This document shows, piece by piece, positions 20,798-28,512 of a stretch of 64,000 bases of DNA (position 1 is the first letter of the stretch; each line of letters opens with the position of its first letter). The DNA is from Actinomycetota bacterium (lineage in GTDB: Bacteria > Actinomycetota > Acidimicrobiia > Acidimicrobiales > Ilumatobacteraceae). Location of the stretch: NCBI GenBank assembly GCA_016700055.1, contig CP064997.1, forward strand, positions 1,860,001-1,924,000, written 5' to 3'. Below the pieces are notes generated by a model, which was not told the DNA's origin, ran no database searches, and saw nothing but the letters and a program-made list of their open reading frames with translations. Both the position numbers and the translations under genes were made by a program.

Positions 20798-20856
20798 CCC
20801 GCGTTCTCGGTCGGATCAGTCGCGCTATGTGTCACAAATCCGACCGAGAACGCGGG
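20798..20856. repeat. Long palindromic repeat, copy 1 of 2
   Basis: Perfect 19-bp inverted repeat (20798-20816 with 20838-20856; arm core GCGTTCTCGGTCGGAT) around a 21-nt loop. The loop contains a small nested inverted repeat, TGTG-T-CACA. An almost identical element is at 26843-26903. It lies between the 3' end of the YceI-like gene and the 5' side of the HIRAN-like gene. It could terminate transcription from the YceI gene, but there is no T-run, and the loop conservation argues for more than a simple terminator. Confidence 0.9.
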
Positions 20857-20878
20857 GGCGGCGGCGCGGAAGCCGGCG

Positions 20879-21739
20879 TCAGGCGGGGGAGAAGAAGAGC
20901 TGCAGTTCGACGATGCCGTGGTCGTCCGCGGAGAGGACCACCGGCGCCGAGGGCACTTCGACCCCGTAGTCCGCGAAGACGATCTCGAGCTGGCCGACGA
21001 CGACGATCGTGCCGTCGATGAACTGCGCCTGGAGGGGCAGCGTCACCGGCTGCGAGACCCCCTTGATGGTGAGCTCGCCCGTCGCGTCGACGCTCAGCTG
21101 CTCACCGCTCGTAGCTCCGTCACCGAGCTCGATCGGCGCGGTCAGCGTGAACGTGGCCGTCGGGAACTGGTCGGTGCCGAGGGCCTCCTGTACCCGGCGG
21201 TCACGGCGACTCTCGTCGGTGACGAGCCCTGTCATGTCGGCCTCGATCGTCACCTCGGTCACGGTGGTGCCTTCGACCACGAGTGTGCCGCTCACGCCGG
21301 GTGTGCGCCCGACGGCGGTGTTAGAGCCGATGCCCTGCAGCTCCTCTTCCACCCGGAAGCCGACGAACGAGCCGGTGGTGTCTTCGAAGCTGAACTCGCC
21401 GATCGAGGTGTCGACCGCCCACGTGCCTTCGACCTCCGACCCGCTCGGGGCGGCCGTATCGGGTGCCGACGTGGTCGCCTCGGTATCAGCGGTCGTGTCG
21501 ATGGTCGTGTCGAGGGTCGTGTCGATGGTCGTGTCGTCGGAACCGGCGACCGTCGTCGAGGGATCGGTGAGCTGCGACACGGCGTCGCCGAGCTCCACGT
21601 CGTCGGGGGCATCGTCCTTGAAGAACCACCACAGGAAGATCCCAGCGGCGACGGCGATCAAGAGCACGACGGCGAGGATCGTCCAGCGCAGCCGATGGCG
21701 GGAGGGGGCCTGTCGCGGTGTCGGCGAAACGGTGCTCAC
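20879..21739 (-). CDS. Membrane-anchored YceI-like domain protein
   Basis: About 286 residues. One N-terminal membrane helix (about 20-40, WTILAVVLLIAVAAGIFLWW) follows a short basic tail. A Thr/Asp-rich linker comes next (about 65-95, repeats of TTIDTT encoded by a tandem gtcgtgtcgatg-type repeat at 21490-21540). The C-terminal YceI-type lipocalin-like domain (about 108-285) contains VEGTWAVDTSIGEFSFEDT and ESRRDRRVQEALGTDQFPTATF. YceI proteins bind isoprenoid-like lipids; here the ligand is unknown. The topology places the domain outside the cell. Start is GTG 21739. The long palindrome follows its stop. Confidence 0.88.
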   Translation of the reverse strand: MSTVSPTPRQAPSRHRLRWTILAVVLLIAVAAGIFLWWFFKDDAPDDVELGDAVSQLTDPSTTVAGSDDTTIDTTLDTTIDTTADTEATTSAPDTAAPSGSEVEGTWAVDTSIGEFSFEDTTGSFVGFRVEEELQGIGSNTAVGRTPGVSGTLVVEGTTVTEVTIEADMTGLVTDESRRDRRVQEALGTDQFPTATFTLTAPIELGDGATSGEQLSVDATGELTIKGVSQPVTLPLQAQFIDGTIVVVGQLEIVFADYGVEVPSAPVVLSADDHGIVELQLFFSPA

Positions 21740-21856
21740 GTGAGCCTCCAGGGGTGGGCGGGCATGCCGGGGCGGGGTCGGAGCCGAGTGTGACGAGCGA
21801 AGGTAAGAGCCCGCTGTGAACTTTCGCAGTGGTTGGCGGGGGTCGACGGGTGGGCG

Positions 21857-22357
21857 TCAGCGGGCGTCGCGCTTGGCCTGCTTCCGAGCCCCCTTGGCGC
21901 GGGTGGAGGCGACGGCCTTTCGCTCGGCCGGACGTGCGGCGCGGCTCTTGGTCGACGGAGTCGACGCGGGTTCCGCCGCCGCTCCACGGCGTGCGCTAAC
22001 GGCTGCAGGCGTGGTGCCACGGGCCTCGGCGAGGCGTTCGGCCTTGAGCTCGGCGGCGCTGTGGCGCGCCGCCTTGGCCAGGGCGTAGCTGACGCGGGCG
22101 AGGGCGTCCTCGAAGATCTCTGCCTTCGACGCACTGCGGCGTGTGCCGAGCCCGGCCGAACCGCGCGCCCGCTTGGCCTCCACCTGCTCGGCCACCTCGC
22201 GGCGGTGCAGGCCGACGCTCTTGTCACGCGCGCGCCGTACCCGTATGAGCAGGTCGGCGAGTGCGTCCTCGTCGAGCTCGCGCAAGCGCGGTGGGCGTGT
22301 CTCGGCCACGAGGGCCTGTTCCTTCTGGGTCAGTGAGTGCACCGTTGCCTTCGCCAT
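21857..22357 (-). CDS. Lys/Arg/Ala-rich hypothetical protein
   Basis: About 166 residues, start ATG at 22357 (MAKATVHSLTQKEQALVAE). The first about 110 residues are helical and charged. The last about 60 are rich in Ala, Arg and Lys (PSTKSRAARPAERKAV), like the low-complexity basic tails of actinobacterial nucleoid proteins. It is not recognised as HupB or Lsr2. The basic tail suggests nucleic-acid contact, which is inference. It lies between the YceI-like gene and uridine kinase on the same strand, with about 117 bp of apparently empty DNA downstream. Confidence 0.7.
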   Translation of the reverse strand: MAKATVHSLTQKEQALVAETRPPRLRELDEDALADLLIRVRRARDKSVGLHRREVAEQVEAKRARGSAGLGTRRSASKAEIFEDALARVSYALAKAARHSAAELKAERLAEARGTTPAAVSARRGAAAEPASTPSTKSRAARPAERKAVASTRAKGARKQAKRDAR

Positions 22358-22400
22358 GGGCTCGCACGCTACCCAGCGCGCATGCGCGACGTGGCAGGCG

Positions 22401-23045
22401 TCACGGACCCGCCCGGAGCAGCTCACGCACCCGGGCGAGCAGCACCTCGAGCGCGGGCTCGTTGCGACCTCCCTCGGGGAAGATCACGTCGGCGAAGCGC
22501 TTGCTCGGCTCGATGAACTGGATGTGGCTCGGTCGCACCGTCTCCATGTACTGGTCGAGAACGCTCTCGACGGTGCGGCCCCGTTCGGCGACATCGCGGC
22601 GCAGCCTCCGGATGAGGCGCAGGTCCGAGTCGGCGTCGACGAACACCTTCAGATCGAAGCGCTCACGCAGCTCGGGCTCGTTCAGCACGAGGATTCCCTC
22701 GATCACGACGATCCGGGTCCCGCCGATCACCTCGGACTCACCCGTGCGGCAGTAGTTCGCGTAGTCGTAGACGGGAACGTGCACCTCGCCGCCCGCCTGC
22801 AGCACCTTCACGTGCTCGTTCAACAAGGCCCAGTCGAAGGCGTCGGGGTGGTCGTAGTTCGCGAGGACCCGCGACGCCATCGGCTCGCCGGGTTCGTCCC
22901 GGTAGTAGGAGTCGAGCTTGACGAGCGCCACCTGTTGGCGCCCGACCACGCCGGTCAGCCGCTCGGCGACCGTGGTCTTGCCCGAACACGTGCCACCGGC
23001 GACGCCGATCAGGAACGGGCGGGTCGGCGCGACGCTCACGGGCAC
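22401..23045 (-). CDS. udk: Uridine kinase
   Basis: Phosphorylates uridine/cytidine in pyrimidine salvage. P-loop AGGTCSGKTTV (about 16-26), KLDSYYRDE with the conserved Asp-Tyr, DHPDAFDWALL, and IEGILVLNEPELRERFDLKVFVDADSDLRLIRRLRRD, all characteristic of uridine kinase. About 214 residues, the family length. GTG at 23045 or the second GTG at 23039 may be the start. It is divergent from the DUF3263 gene across about 80 bp. Confidence 0.92.
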   Translation of the reverse strand: MPVSVAPTRPFLIGVAGGTCSGKTTVAERLTGVVGRQQVALVKLDSYYRDEPGEPMASRVLANYDHPDAFDWALLNEHVKVLQAGGEVHVPVYDYANYCRTGESEVIGGTRIVVIEGILVLNEPELRERFDLKVFVDADSDLRLIRRLRRDVAERGRTVESVLDQYMETVRPSHIQFIEPSKRFADVIFPEGGRNEPALEVLLARVRELLRAGP

Positions 23046-23126
23046 AGGACACTATTCGTGCCTCACCGGCCACTGCACCCCGAGGGTGCTTGTGCCTGGC
23101 GATGCGACCAGGCAGGCTGTACGCCG

Positions 23127-23393
23127 ATGGCCCTGACCGAACGCGAGATGGCGCTGCTCGACTTCGAGCGCACATGGTGGAACCACGACGGTCCGAAGGA
23201 GTCGATGGTCCGTGAGCGCTTCGGCTGCTCGGGTGAGGAGTACTACGCCGAGTTGAACCGCTTGCTCGACCAGCCCGACTCGATCGAGTACGACCCGCTC
23301 GGCGTCCGGCGCTTGCGCCGCGCCCGTGACCGCCGACGTCGGCTGCGCCTCGACGGTTCGGCCGATCCCGCGAGCGGAGGTCTCCACGCATGA
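23127..23393 (+). CDS. DUF3263 protein
   Basis: A small protein of 88 residues matching the actinobacterial DUF3263 family: LLDFERTWWNHDGPKESMVRE followed by FGCSGEEYYAELNRLLDQPD and DPLGVRRLRRARDRRRR. The basic C-terminus and helical core suggest a small DNA- or protein-binding module. Its stop overlaps the start of the LytR_C gene (23390-23393), so they are co-translated. In Mycobacterium tuberculosis the same pair is, to my recollection, Rv0430-Rv0431. Function unknown. Confidence 0.88.
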   Translation: MALTEREMALLDFERTWWNHDGPKESMVRERFGCSGEEYYAELNRLLDQPDSIEYDPLGVRRLRRARDRRRRLRLDGSADPASGGLHA

Positions 23394-24010
23394 GCAACGA
23401 TCAGCCAGCCGCCCGCGGCCGCCGTCCGGGGGGGATGAGCGTCTCGGCCACGCTCAGCATCATCGTCGCCGCGATAGCGGTGCTGCTCGGGTTCCTCGTG
23501 CTGCGCGACATCAACCGCGAGAGCGGTGATTCGAGCGGTCCGGACACGACCGATGCCCCCGACTCCACGACGGCGAGCACTACCGCTCAGTCCACCTCGT
23601 CGTCGTCTTCGGTGCCGATGGCGGCATTCAAACTGATGGTCGCCAACGCTTCCGGTGTCGGGGGCAGTGCCCGCCAGATGTCGACTGCGCTGCAGAGCCG
23701 TGGGTTCGTGGTGGTCGATCCGACCGACGCCGCCGATTCCTACGGAGTCATCGCCGCGTCGGTGGTGTACACGCTTGCGGGCTACGAGGCCCAGGGCGAA
23801 GCCGTTGCGACCGTGCTCGGTGGGGTCGAGGTGCTCGCGATGCCGTCGTCGCCTCCGATCCAGACCGAGCTCGGAGAAGCCACGGTGCTCGTGATGCTCG
23901 GCTCCGACCTCGCCGGCAAGCCCCTGCCCACCCCGGCCACCGATACCGGCACCACCGATACCGGCACCACCGATACCGGTACCGCCGACAGCACCGCGAC
24001 GACGGGCTGA
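23390..24010 (+). CDS. Membrane-anchored LytR_C domain protein
   Basis: About 206 residues. One N-terminal membrane helix (about 20-40) follows a basic cytoplasmic start. A Ser/Thr-rich linker then leads to a LytR C-terminal domain (about 78-165, FKLMVANASGVGGSARQMST ... VVYTLAGYEAQGEAVATVLGG). The end is a run of TDTGT repeats encoded by a 15-nt tandem repeat at 23938-23985. LytR_C proteins act at the cell envelope; the mycobacterial relative VirR affects vesicle release. That comparison rests on domain type and gene order only. Confidence 0.85.
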   Translation: MSNDQPAARGRRPGGMSVSATLSIIVAAIAVLLGFLVLRDINRESGDSSGPDTTDAPDSTTASTTAQSTSSSSSVPMAAFKLMVANASGVGGSARQMSTALQSRGFVVVDPTDAADSYGVIAASVVYTLAGYEAQGEAVATVLGGVEVLAMPSSPPIQTELGEATVLVMLGSDLAGKPLPTPATDTGTTDTGTTDTGTADSTATTG

Positions 24011-24016
24011 CGCTCA

Positions 24017-24041
24017 CCGGGTCGAAGTGCCCGGGCTTTCT
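24017..24041 (+). terminator. Weak hairpin between convergent genes
   Basis: Five-bp stem CCGGG/CCCGG with an 8-nt loop followed by GCTTTCTT, 7 bp after the LytR_C stop and facing the convergent glycerate kinase gene. The stem is short and the T-run interrupted, so this is only a candidate. Confidence 0.35.
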
Positions 24042-24054
24042 TCGCGGCGGAGCT

Positions 24055-25047
24055 TCATTCACGGAGCAGCTTCAGCGCGGCCTGTTCGATGCACCACAGC
24101 GGCTCACGGGTCGCGCGGTCGATGCCGTACAGCTCCACCAGCGACACCGTGCGGGTGAAGGCACGACTGCCCGCCAGGTCACTGTCCACCTCGCCGGCGA
24201 TCGCCGCGGCGGCCACACCGTGGTGCACCGCCAGGTCGAGCACGCCGCCGACCACCTTGCCCTCGAAGCTCTGCGCGTCGATGTGGCCTTCGCCGGTGAT
24301 CACGAGGTCGGCCGCAGCCACCCGCTCGAAGAGGCCCACCTCTTCGGCGACGAGGTCGAAGCCCGGGACCAGCTCGGCTCCGAGCGCGGCGAGCCCACCT
24401 GCCAGACCACCGGCGGCGCCGGCGCCGGGGAGCTCGCTGACATCGACGCCGTAGGTCTCGCGGTACATCTGGACAAGGCGTTCCAGCCGATTGGTCAGCA
24501 TGCGGACCTGCGCCGGGCCGGCGCCCTTCTGGGGAGCGAAGACGAGGGCGGCATCGGTGAACCGGGTGCGGACGTCGCATGCCACGACCAGCTCCACCGC
24601 GCGCAGGCGGGCAGGGGCGTGAATCGCGCGCACGGCTCCGAGCCCGCCATCGGTGGTCGCCGAGCCACCCAGGCAGACGATGATCCGCTCCGCCCCAAGG
24701 TCAAGCGCCCGGTCGATCAGCTCACCCGTGCCGGTCGTGCTCGCGGCCACCGCGTCGTTCCCTCCGACGCCGCCGACCAGCGCGAGGCCAGACGCCCGGG
24801 CCATCTCGATCACCGCGGTGCCACGATGGAACCTCCACGGCGCATCGACGGGATCGCCGAGGGGTCCGGTGACGATGCTCGACCGGTTGGGCCCCCCGAG
24901 CACGTCGAGCGTGCCCTCGCCGCCGTCGGCGACGGGCGCCTCGTCGCAGTCGTGGCCGAGCTCCCAGCATGCATGGCCGACCGCTCGCGCGACCTCCGCG
25001 GCCGTGGCCGTGCCACGGAACTTGTCGACGGCGGCCAGTACTCGCAC
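24055..25047 (-). CDS. Glycerate kinase (GlxK/GarK type)
   Basis: About 330 residues of the type I glycerate kinase family: DKFRGTATAAEVARAV near the start, ADGGEGTLDVLG, the phosphate-binding CLGGSATTDGGLG, and VITGEGHIDAQSFEGKVVGG near the C-terminus. It phosphorylates glycerate, linking glyoxylate or serine breakdown to glycolysis. GTG at 25047 is the start. It is divergent from the amidase by 20 bp, so the promoters must be very compact or one gene is read from further away. Confidence 0.88.
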   Translation of the reverse strand: MRVLAAVDKFRGTATAAEVARAVGHACWELGHDCDEAPVADGGEGTLDVLGGPNRSSIVTGPLGDPVDAPWRFHRGTAVIEMARASGLALVGGVGGNDAVAASTTGTGELIDRALDLGAERIIVCLGGSATTDGGLGAVRAIHAPARLRAVELVVACDVRTRFTDAALVFAPQKGAGPAQVRMLTNRLERLVQMYRETYGVDVSELPGAGAAGGLAGGLAALGAELVPGFDLVAEEVGLFERVAAADLVITGEGHIDAQSFEGKVVGGVLDLAVHHGVAAAAIAGEVDSDLAGSRAFTRTVSLVELYGIDRATREPLWCIEQAALKLLRE

Positions 25048-25067
25048 GCGACGTAGTGTGCCCGCTC

Positions 25068-26507
25068 ATGGGGACAGCAGAGGACGTGGTCAGGCTCGAC
25101 GCGACGGCTCAGGCTGAGCTCGTACGCCGCGGCGAGGTGTCGGCGGTCGACTTGGTCGAGGCGGCGATCGCCGCGGCGGGCAAGGTCGACGGGTTGGTCA
25201 ACTCGATCATCTCGCCGCGCTTCGAGGCGGCGCTCGACGAGGCGCGCAGGTCGGACTTCGGCGACGGCCCCTTCGCCGGTGTGCCGATGGTGGTGAAGGA
25301 CCTCTCCTGCCCGATGGCGGGCGAGCCGTACCATGCCGGCACGAGGGCATTGCGCGCCGCGGGTTACGTCGCCCCGCGCGACGCGGCGCTGTACCGCAGG
25401 TTCCGCGCCGCCGGCTTCGTGGCCATCGGGCGCACGAACACCCCGGAGTGGGGCAGCACGATCACGACGGAGCCGATCTCGTACGGGCCTACGCGCAACC
25501 CGTGGAACCTCGATCACTCCACCGGCGGGTCGTCGGGAGGCTCGGCGGCCGCCGTCGCCGCCCGCATCGTGCCCGTCGGCCACGGGGGAGACGGTGGTGG
25601 CTCCATCCGGATCCCCGCCAGCGCCTGCGGGCTCGTCGGGTTGAAGCCGTCGCGGGCCAGGGTGAGCCTCGCCCCCGACGCCGGGGAGACCTGGGCGGGC
25701 TGCACCATCGACGGCGCGCTGACGCGCAGCGTGCGCGACGCCGCCGGTGTCCTCGACGCCGTGGCCGGTTACGAGTACGGCGATCCCTACGTGGCCCCGC
25801 CGTTCGCGAAGCCGCTCACCGCGGTCGTCGGCGACGACCCTGGCCGGCTGCGCGTCGGCGTGCTCGACCACCCGCTGTGGGACGACGCTCCGGCCGACCC
25901 GGAGTGCGCAGCTGCGGTCGCGTCGGCAGCCGCGCTGTTGGCCGAGCTCGGCCACCACGTCGAGCCGGCGTGGCCCGCGGCTCTCGCCGAAGATATGCGC
26001 GGCCCGTTCACAACGGTCGTCGCCGCGTGGACGGCGCACGACCTGGCCGAGATCGAGAAGCTCCTCGGCCGGGAGATGACCGATGCCGACATGGAGCACG
26101 ACAACCTCGTGCTCGGCCAGATCGGCCGCTCGGTCTCCGCGGCCGACTACCTGCTCACCGTCGACCAGCTGCACGCGTGGAGCCGCAAAGTGGTGGCGTG
26201 GTGGTTCGGCGACGACTGCTACGACCTGCTGCTGACGCCGACGATCGCCAAGCCCCCCGCGCCGATCGGCTACCTGTCCGGCCCCGGCGGCGGTGATCGC
26301 CTGCGCGAGTACATGCACTACACCGCGCAGTTCAACATCACCGGCCAGCCGGCGATCAGCCTGCCGCTGCACTGGAGCGCGGCGGGCCTGCCGATCGGGG
26401 TGCAGCTCGTCGGTGCGCCGTATCGCGAGGACGTGCTGGTGGCGATCGCGGCACAGCTCGAAGCGGCCCGTCCCTGGGAGTCCCGGGTACCGCCCGTCGC
26501 CGGCTGA
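25068..26507 (+). CDS. Amidase signature family enzyme
   Basis: About 479 residues. The catalytic Ser-cisSer-Lys set is visible: Lys in PMVVKDLSCP, then STGGSSGGSAAAVAARIVPVGHGGDGGGSIRIPA with the GGSSGGS core. It hydrolyses amides; substrate unknown (family members act on amino acid amides, 6-aminohexanoate oligomers, indole acetamide or glutamyl-tRNA). There are no gatB/gatC genes nearby and it lacks a GatA-like context. ATG at 25068 gives a normal N-terminus. Confidence 0.88.
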   Translation: MGTAEDVVRLDATAQAELVRRGEVSAVDLVEAAIAAAGKVDGLVNSIISPRFEAALDEARRSDFGDGPFAGVPMVVKDLSCPMAGEPYHAGTRALRAAGYVAPRDAALYRRFRAAGFVAIGRTNTPEWGSTITTEPISYGPTRNPWNLDHSTGGSSGGSAAAVAARIVPVGHGGDGGGSIRIPASACGLVGLKPSRARVSLAPDAGETWAGCTIDGALTRSVRDAAGVLDAVAGYEYGDPYVAPPFAKPLTAVVGDDPGRLRVGVLDHPLWDDAPADPECAAAVASAAALLAELGHHVEPAWPAALAEDMRGPFTTVVAAWTAHDLAEIEKLLGREMTDADMEHDNLVLGQIGRSVSAADYLLTVDQLHAWSRKVVAWWFGDDCYDLLLTPTIAKPPAPIGYLSGPGGGDRLREYMHYTAQFNITGQPAISLPLHWSAAGLPIGVQLVGAPYREDVLVAIAAQLEAARPWESRVPPVAG

Positions 26508-26559
26508 TCACCTGCCGGCGGTTGGGAGAATCCCGAGCACATCGGTAGGGTTTTCACCC

Positions 26560-26835
26560 ATGCCTGTGACCGTTCGCATCCCCACCACGCTGCGCCCTTT
26601 GTCGGGTGGCGAGTCGACCGTCCAGGTGGAGGGTGCCACCCTCGTCGAGGTGCTGCGCAACCTCGAGGCGGCCCATCCCGGCTTCGCCGACCGCCTGATC
26701 GACGACGAAGGCGCGCTGCGCCGGTTCGTGAACGTGTTCGTCGCCGACGACGACGTCCGCTACCTCCAGGGTCTCGACACGCCCGTGCCCGACGGCGAGA
26801 CGGTCAGCATCATCCCCGCCGTCGCCGGAGGCTGA
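26560..26835 (+). CDS. MoaD/ThiS-family sulfur carrier protein
   Basis: About 91 residues with the ubiquitin-like MoaD fold pattern (VTVRIPTTLRPLSGGESTV) and the terminal GG that is adenylated and thiocarboxylated in sulfur carriers. It resembles CysO-type proteins (FVNVFVADDDVRYLQGLDTPV, SIIPAVAGG) more than MoaD proper. No mec+, cysM or moaE gene is in the window, so the pathway (cysteine or molybdopterin) is open. ATG at 26560. The palindromic repeat copy 2 follows 8 bp after the stop. Confidence 0.85.
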   Translation: MPVTVRIPTTLRPLSGGESTVQVEGATLVEVLRNLEAAHPGFADRLIDDEGALRRFVNVFVADDDVRYLQGLDTPVPDGETVSIIPAVAGG

Positions 26836-26842
26836 TCTTCCC

Positions 26843-26903
26843 CCTCGCGTTCTCGGTCGGATGAGTCGCGCTATGTGTCACAAATCCGACCGAGAACGCG
26901 AGG
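26843..26903. repeat. Long palindromic repeat, copy 2 of 2
   Basis: Perfect 20-bp inverted repeat (26843-26862 with 26884-26903) around a 21-nt loop that differs from the loop of copy 1 (20798-20856) at only its first base. It lies between two convergent genes (MoaD-like and flavoprotein), where a bidirectional terminator would be expected. No T-run is present on either side. Confidence 0.9.
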
Positions 26904-26925
26904 AGGGGCGGGGTCTTGGCTTCGC

Positions 26926-28371
26926 TCAGACGGTGGTGAGGGACGCCAGGAACTCGGCGCGGGTCGACGGGCCGAGCGGGTCCGGCGGTGGGCGGCGGTC
27001 GCGGTCTTGCCACACGGCGAGCACCCTCGCCCCCACCTCGGGATCGTTCGCCATCGCGTCGGGTGGGCTCAACAGGTTGAGGTTCCGCACGAACGCGCGC
27101 AGTACGACGGCGTCGGTGCGCAATGCCGGCAGCAGCCCGTCGCGGAACACGGCGCGCATCGTCGTGCGCGGGTCGGAGCTGTCGGCGTCGGGATCCTCGC
27201 CGGCGAGCAGCGCGGCTGCCACCCGGCGCGCCTCGGCGTCTTGCTGCACGCCGGCGCGGTACCAGGGCAGGATCTCGGAGCGCATCGCCGCGTCGTAGTC
27301 GAGGACGATCGAGGACTCGTCGCCACCTCGAGTGACGACGTCGGCGAGCAGGTGTGCAGCCCAGTACGCGATGGCGCAGCCGCGCCCGTACAGCGGGTTC
27401 GTGCAGATGGCCGCGTCGCCGAGGGGCACCACGCCGAGGGCGAGCGGCTTCCCGTCGACCACGGCCTCACGCAGTCGGTTCAAGAGCCCGGCCATAACGT
27501 GGACGCCGTCGGTGATCGGCTCGGCGCGCCCGTCCAGCCAGGGCGCGGTCGCGACGAGGGACCGCGCCGCGTCGTCGAACGTGCGGGCGTCGGCCAGGCG
27601 GCGGCGGAGCTCGTCGTCGTCGGTCGGGGTGGCGAGCGTCACCGAGAAGGTGCGGTTGTCGCCGACGAACACGCCGTACTTCACGTAGCCGAGATCGCCG
27701 CCGATCGTGCCCGCCCGCGGTGGGTACTCGGTCCCTTCACGAAGGCGGTAGAAGCGCGAGAGGTAGACGATGCCGGTGTCCTCGGTCTCCTCGGGCATCT
27801 CGCCGGCGCCGATGTCGCGCAGCCACTCGGGCAGCGCGGAGCGGCGCCCGGCAGCGACCACGACTAGATCGGCGGGCAGCTCGCTGCCGTCTTCGAGGCG
27901 CACGCCGGTGACGCGCGGTGGCGAGCCGGGTTCGGCGATGAGCCCGGTGACTGCGGCGCCGACGCGCAGCTCGACGTTGCCCTCGCGCAGCGCGATGTCG
28001 CGCAACACCCATTCGAACGTCGTTCGCCGGCACGCGAGCATCACCAGCTCTTCGTCGCCGGGCTCCGGGGCGAAACCGGTCAAGGTGTCGGGCAGGTCCT
28101 GACCGAAGCGCAGCTCGGTCGCGCCGGCCTGCAACAAGGCCTCCAGCACGTCGGGCTCGTGCTCACGCAGCAGGCTGTGGAGGCGGCCGAGGAAGGCGTG
28201 GCTGTGACGCACCTGCGGAGCCCCGCGCCGGTCCCAGTCGAAGGCCTCGTCGGGGGTGGTCGGCATCGGTGTCGGGTCCCGCTCGACCACCGTCACCTGG
28301 TGGCCGAGGCGGCCCAGCTTCATCGCCGCGGCGAGCCCACCCACCCCACCGCCGACGACCACGATTCGCAT
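26926..28371 (-). CDS. FAD-dependent oxidoreductase
   Basis: About 481 residues. An N-terminal Rossmann motif VVVGGGVGGLAAAMKLGRLG ends in VVERD, the FAD dinucleotide-binding site. Later GD motifs are VVPLGDAAICTNPLYGRGCAIA, a flavin-hydroxylase-like (squalene epoxidase/geranylgeranyl reductase-like) signature. The start at ATG 28371 leaves no N-terminal extension. No partner gene is evident; substrate unknown. Its upstream region (28372-28512) carries the groEL operator and promoter on the other strand. Confidence 0.82.
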   Translation of the reverse strand: MRIVVVGGGVGGLAAAMKLGRLGHQVTVVERDPTPMPTTPDEAFDWDRRGAPQVRHSHAFLGRLHSLLREHEPDVLEALLQAGATELRFGQDLPDTLTGFAPEPGDEELVMLACRRTTFEWVLRDIALREGNVELRVGAAVTGLIAEPGSPPRVTGVRLEDGSELPADLVVVAAGRRSALPEWLRDIGAGEMPEETEDTGIVYLSRFYRLREGTEYPPRAGTIGGDLGYVKYGVFVGDNRTFSVTLATPTDDDELRRRLADARTFDDAARSLVATAPWLDGRAEPITDGVHVMAGLLNRLREAVVDGKPLALGVVPLGDAAICTNPLYGRGCAIAYWAAHLLADVVTRGGDESSIVLDYDAAMRSEILPWYRAGVQQDAEARRVAAALLAGEDPDADSSDPRTTMRAVFRDGLLPALRTDAVVLRAFVRNLNLLSPPDAMANDPEVGARVLAVWQDRDRRPPPDPLGPSTRAEFLASLTTV

Positions 28372-28425
28372 GGCGGGGGACCCTACGGCAAGGGTCTTCC
28401 CGGCCCGGTACCGAGTGTTGTGCGT

Positions 28426-28452
28426 TTAGCACTCCTCGCTCTAGAGTGCTAG
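28426..28452. promoter_or_regulatory. CIRCE operator (HrcA site) of groEL
   Basis: TTAGCACTC, 9-nt spacer, GAGTGCTAG: identical to the CIRCE consensus except the last base (A in the consensus). It is 61 bp before the groEL ATG. A possible -35 TTGTGC (28418-28423) and a poor -10-like TCTAGA (28440-28445) overlap it, so HrcA binding would block the promoter. HrcA itself is not encoded in the window. Confidence 0.92.
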
Positions 28453-28512
28453 CACTCGAACCAGGTGAGTGCGAAAGCACCCCTTCGAACCGTCCAATGG
28501 AGGACCGAACCG

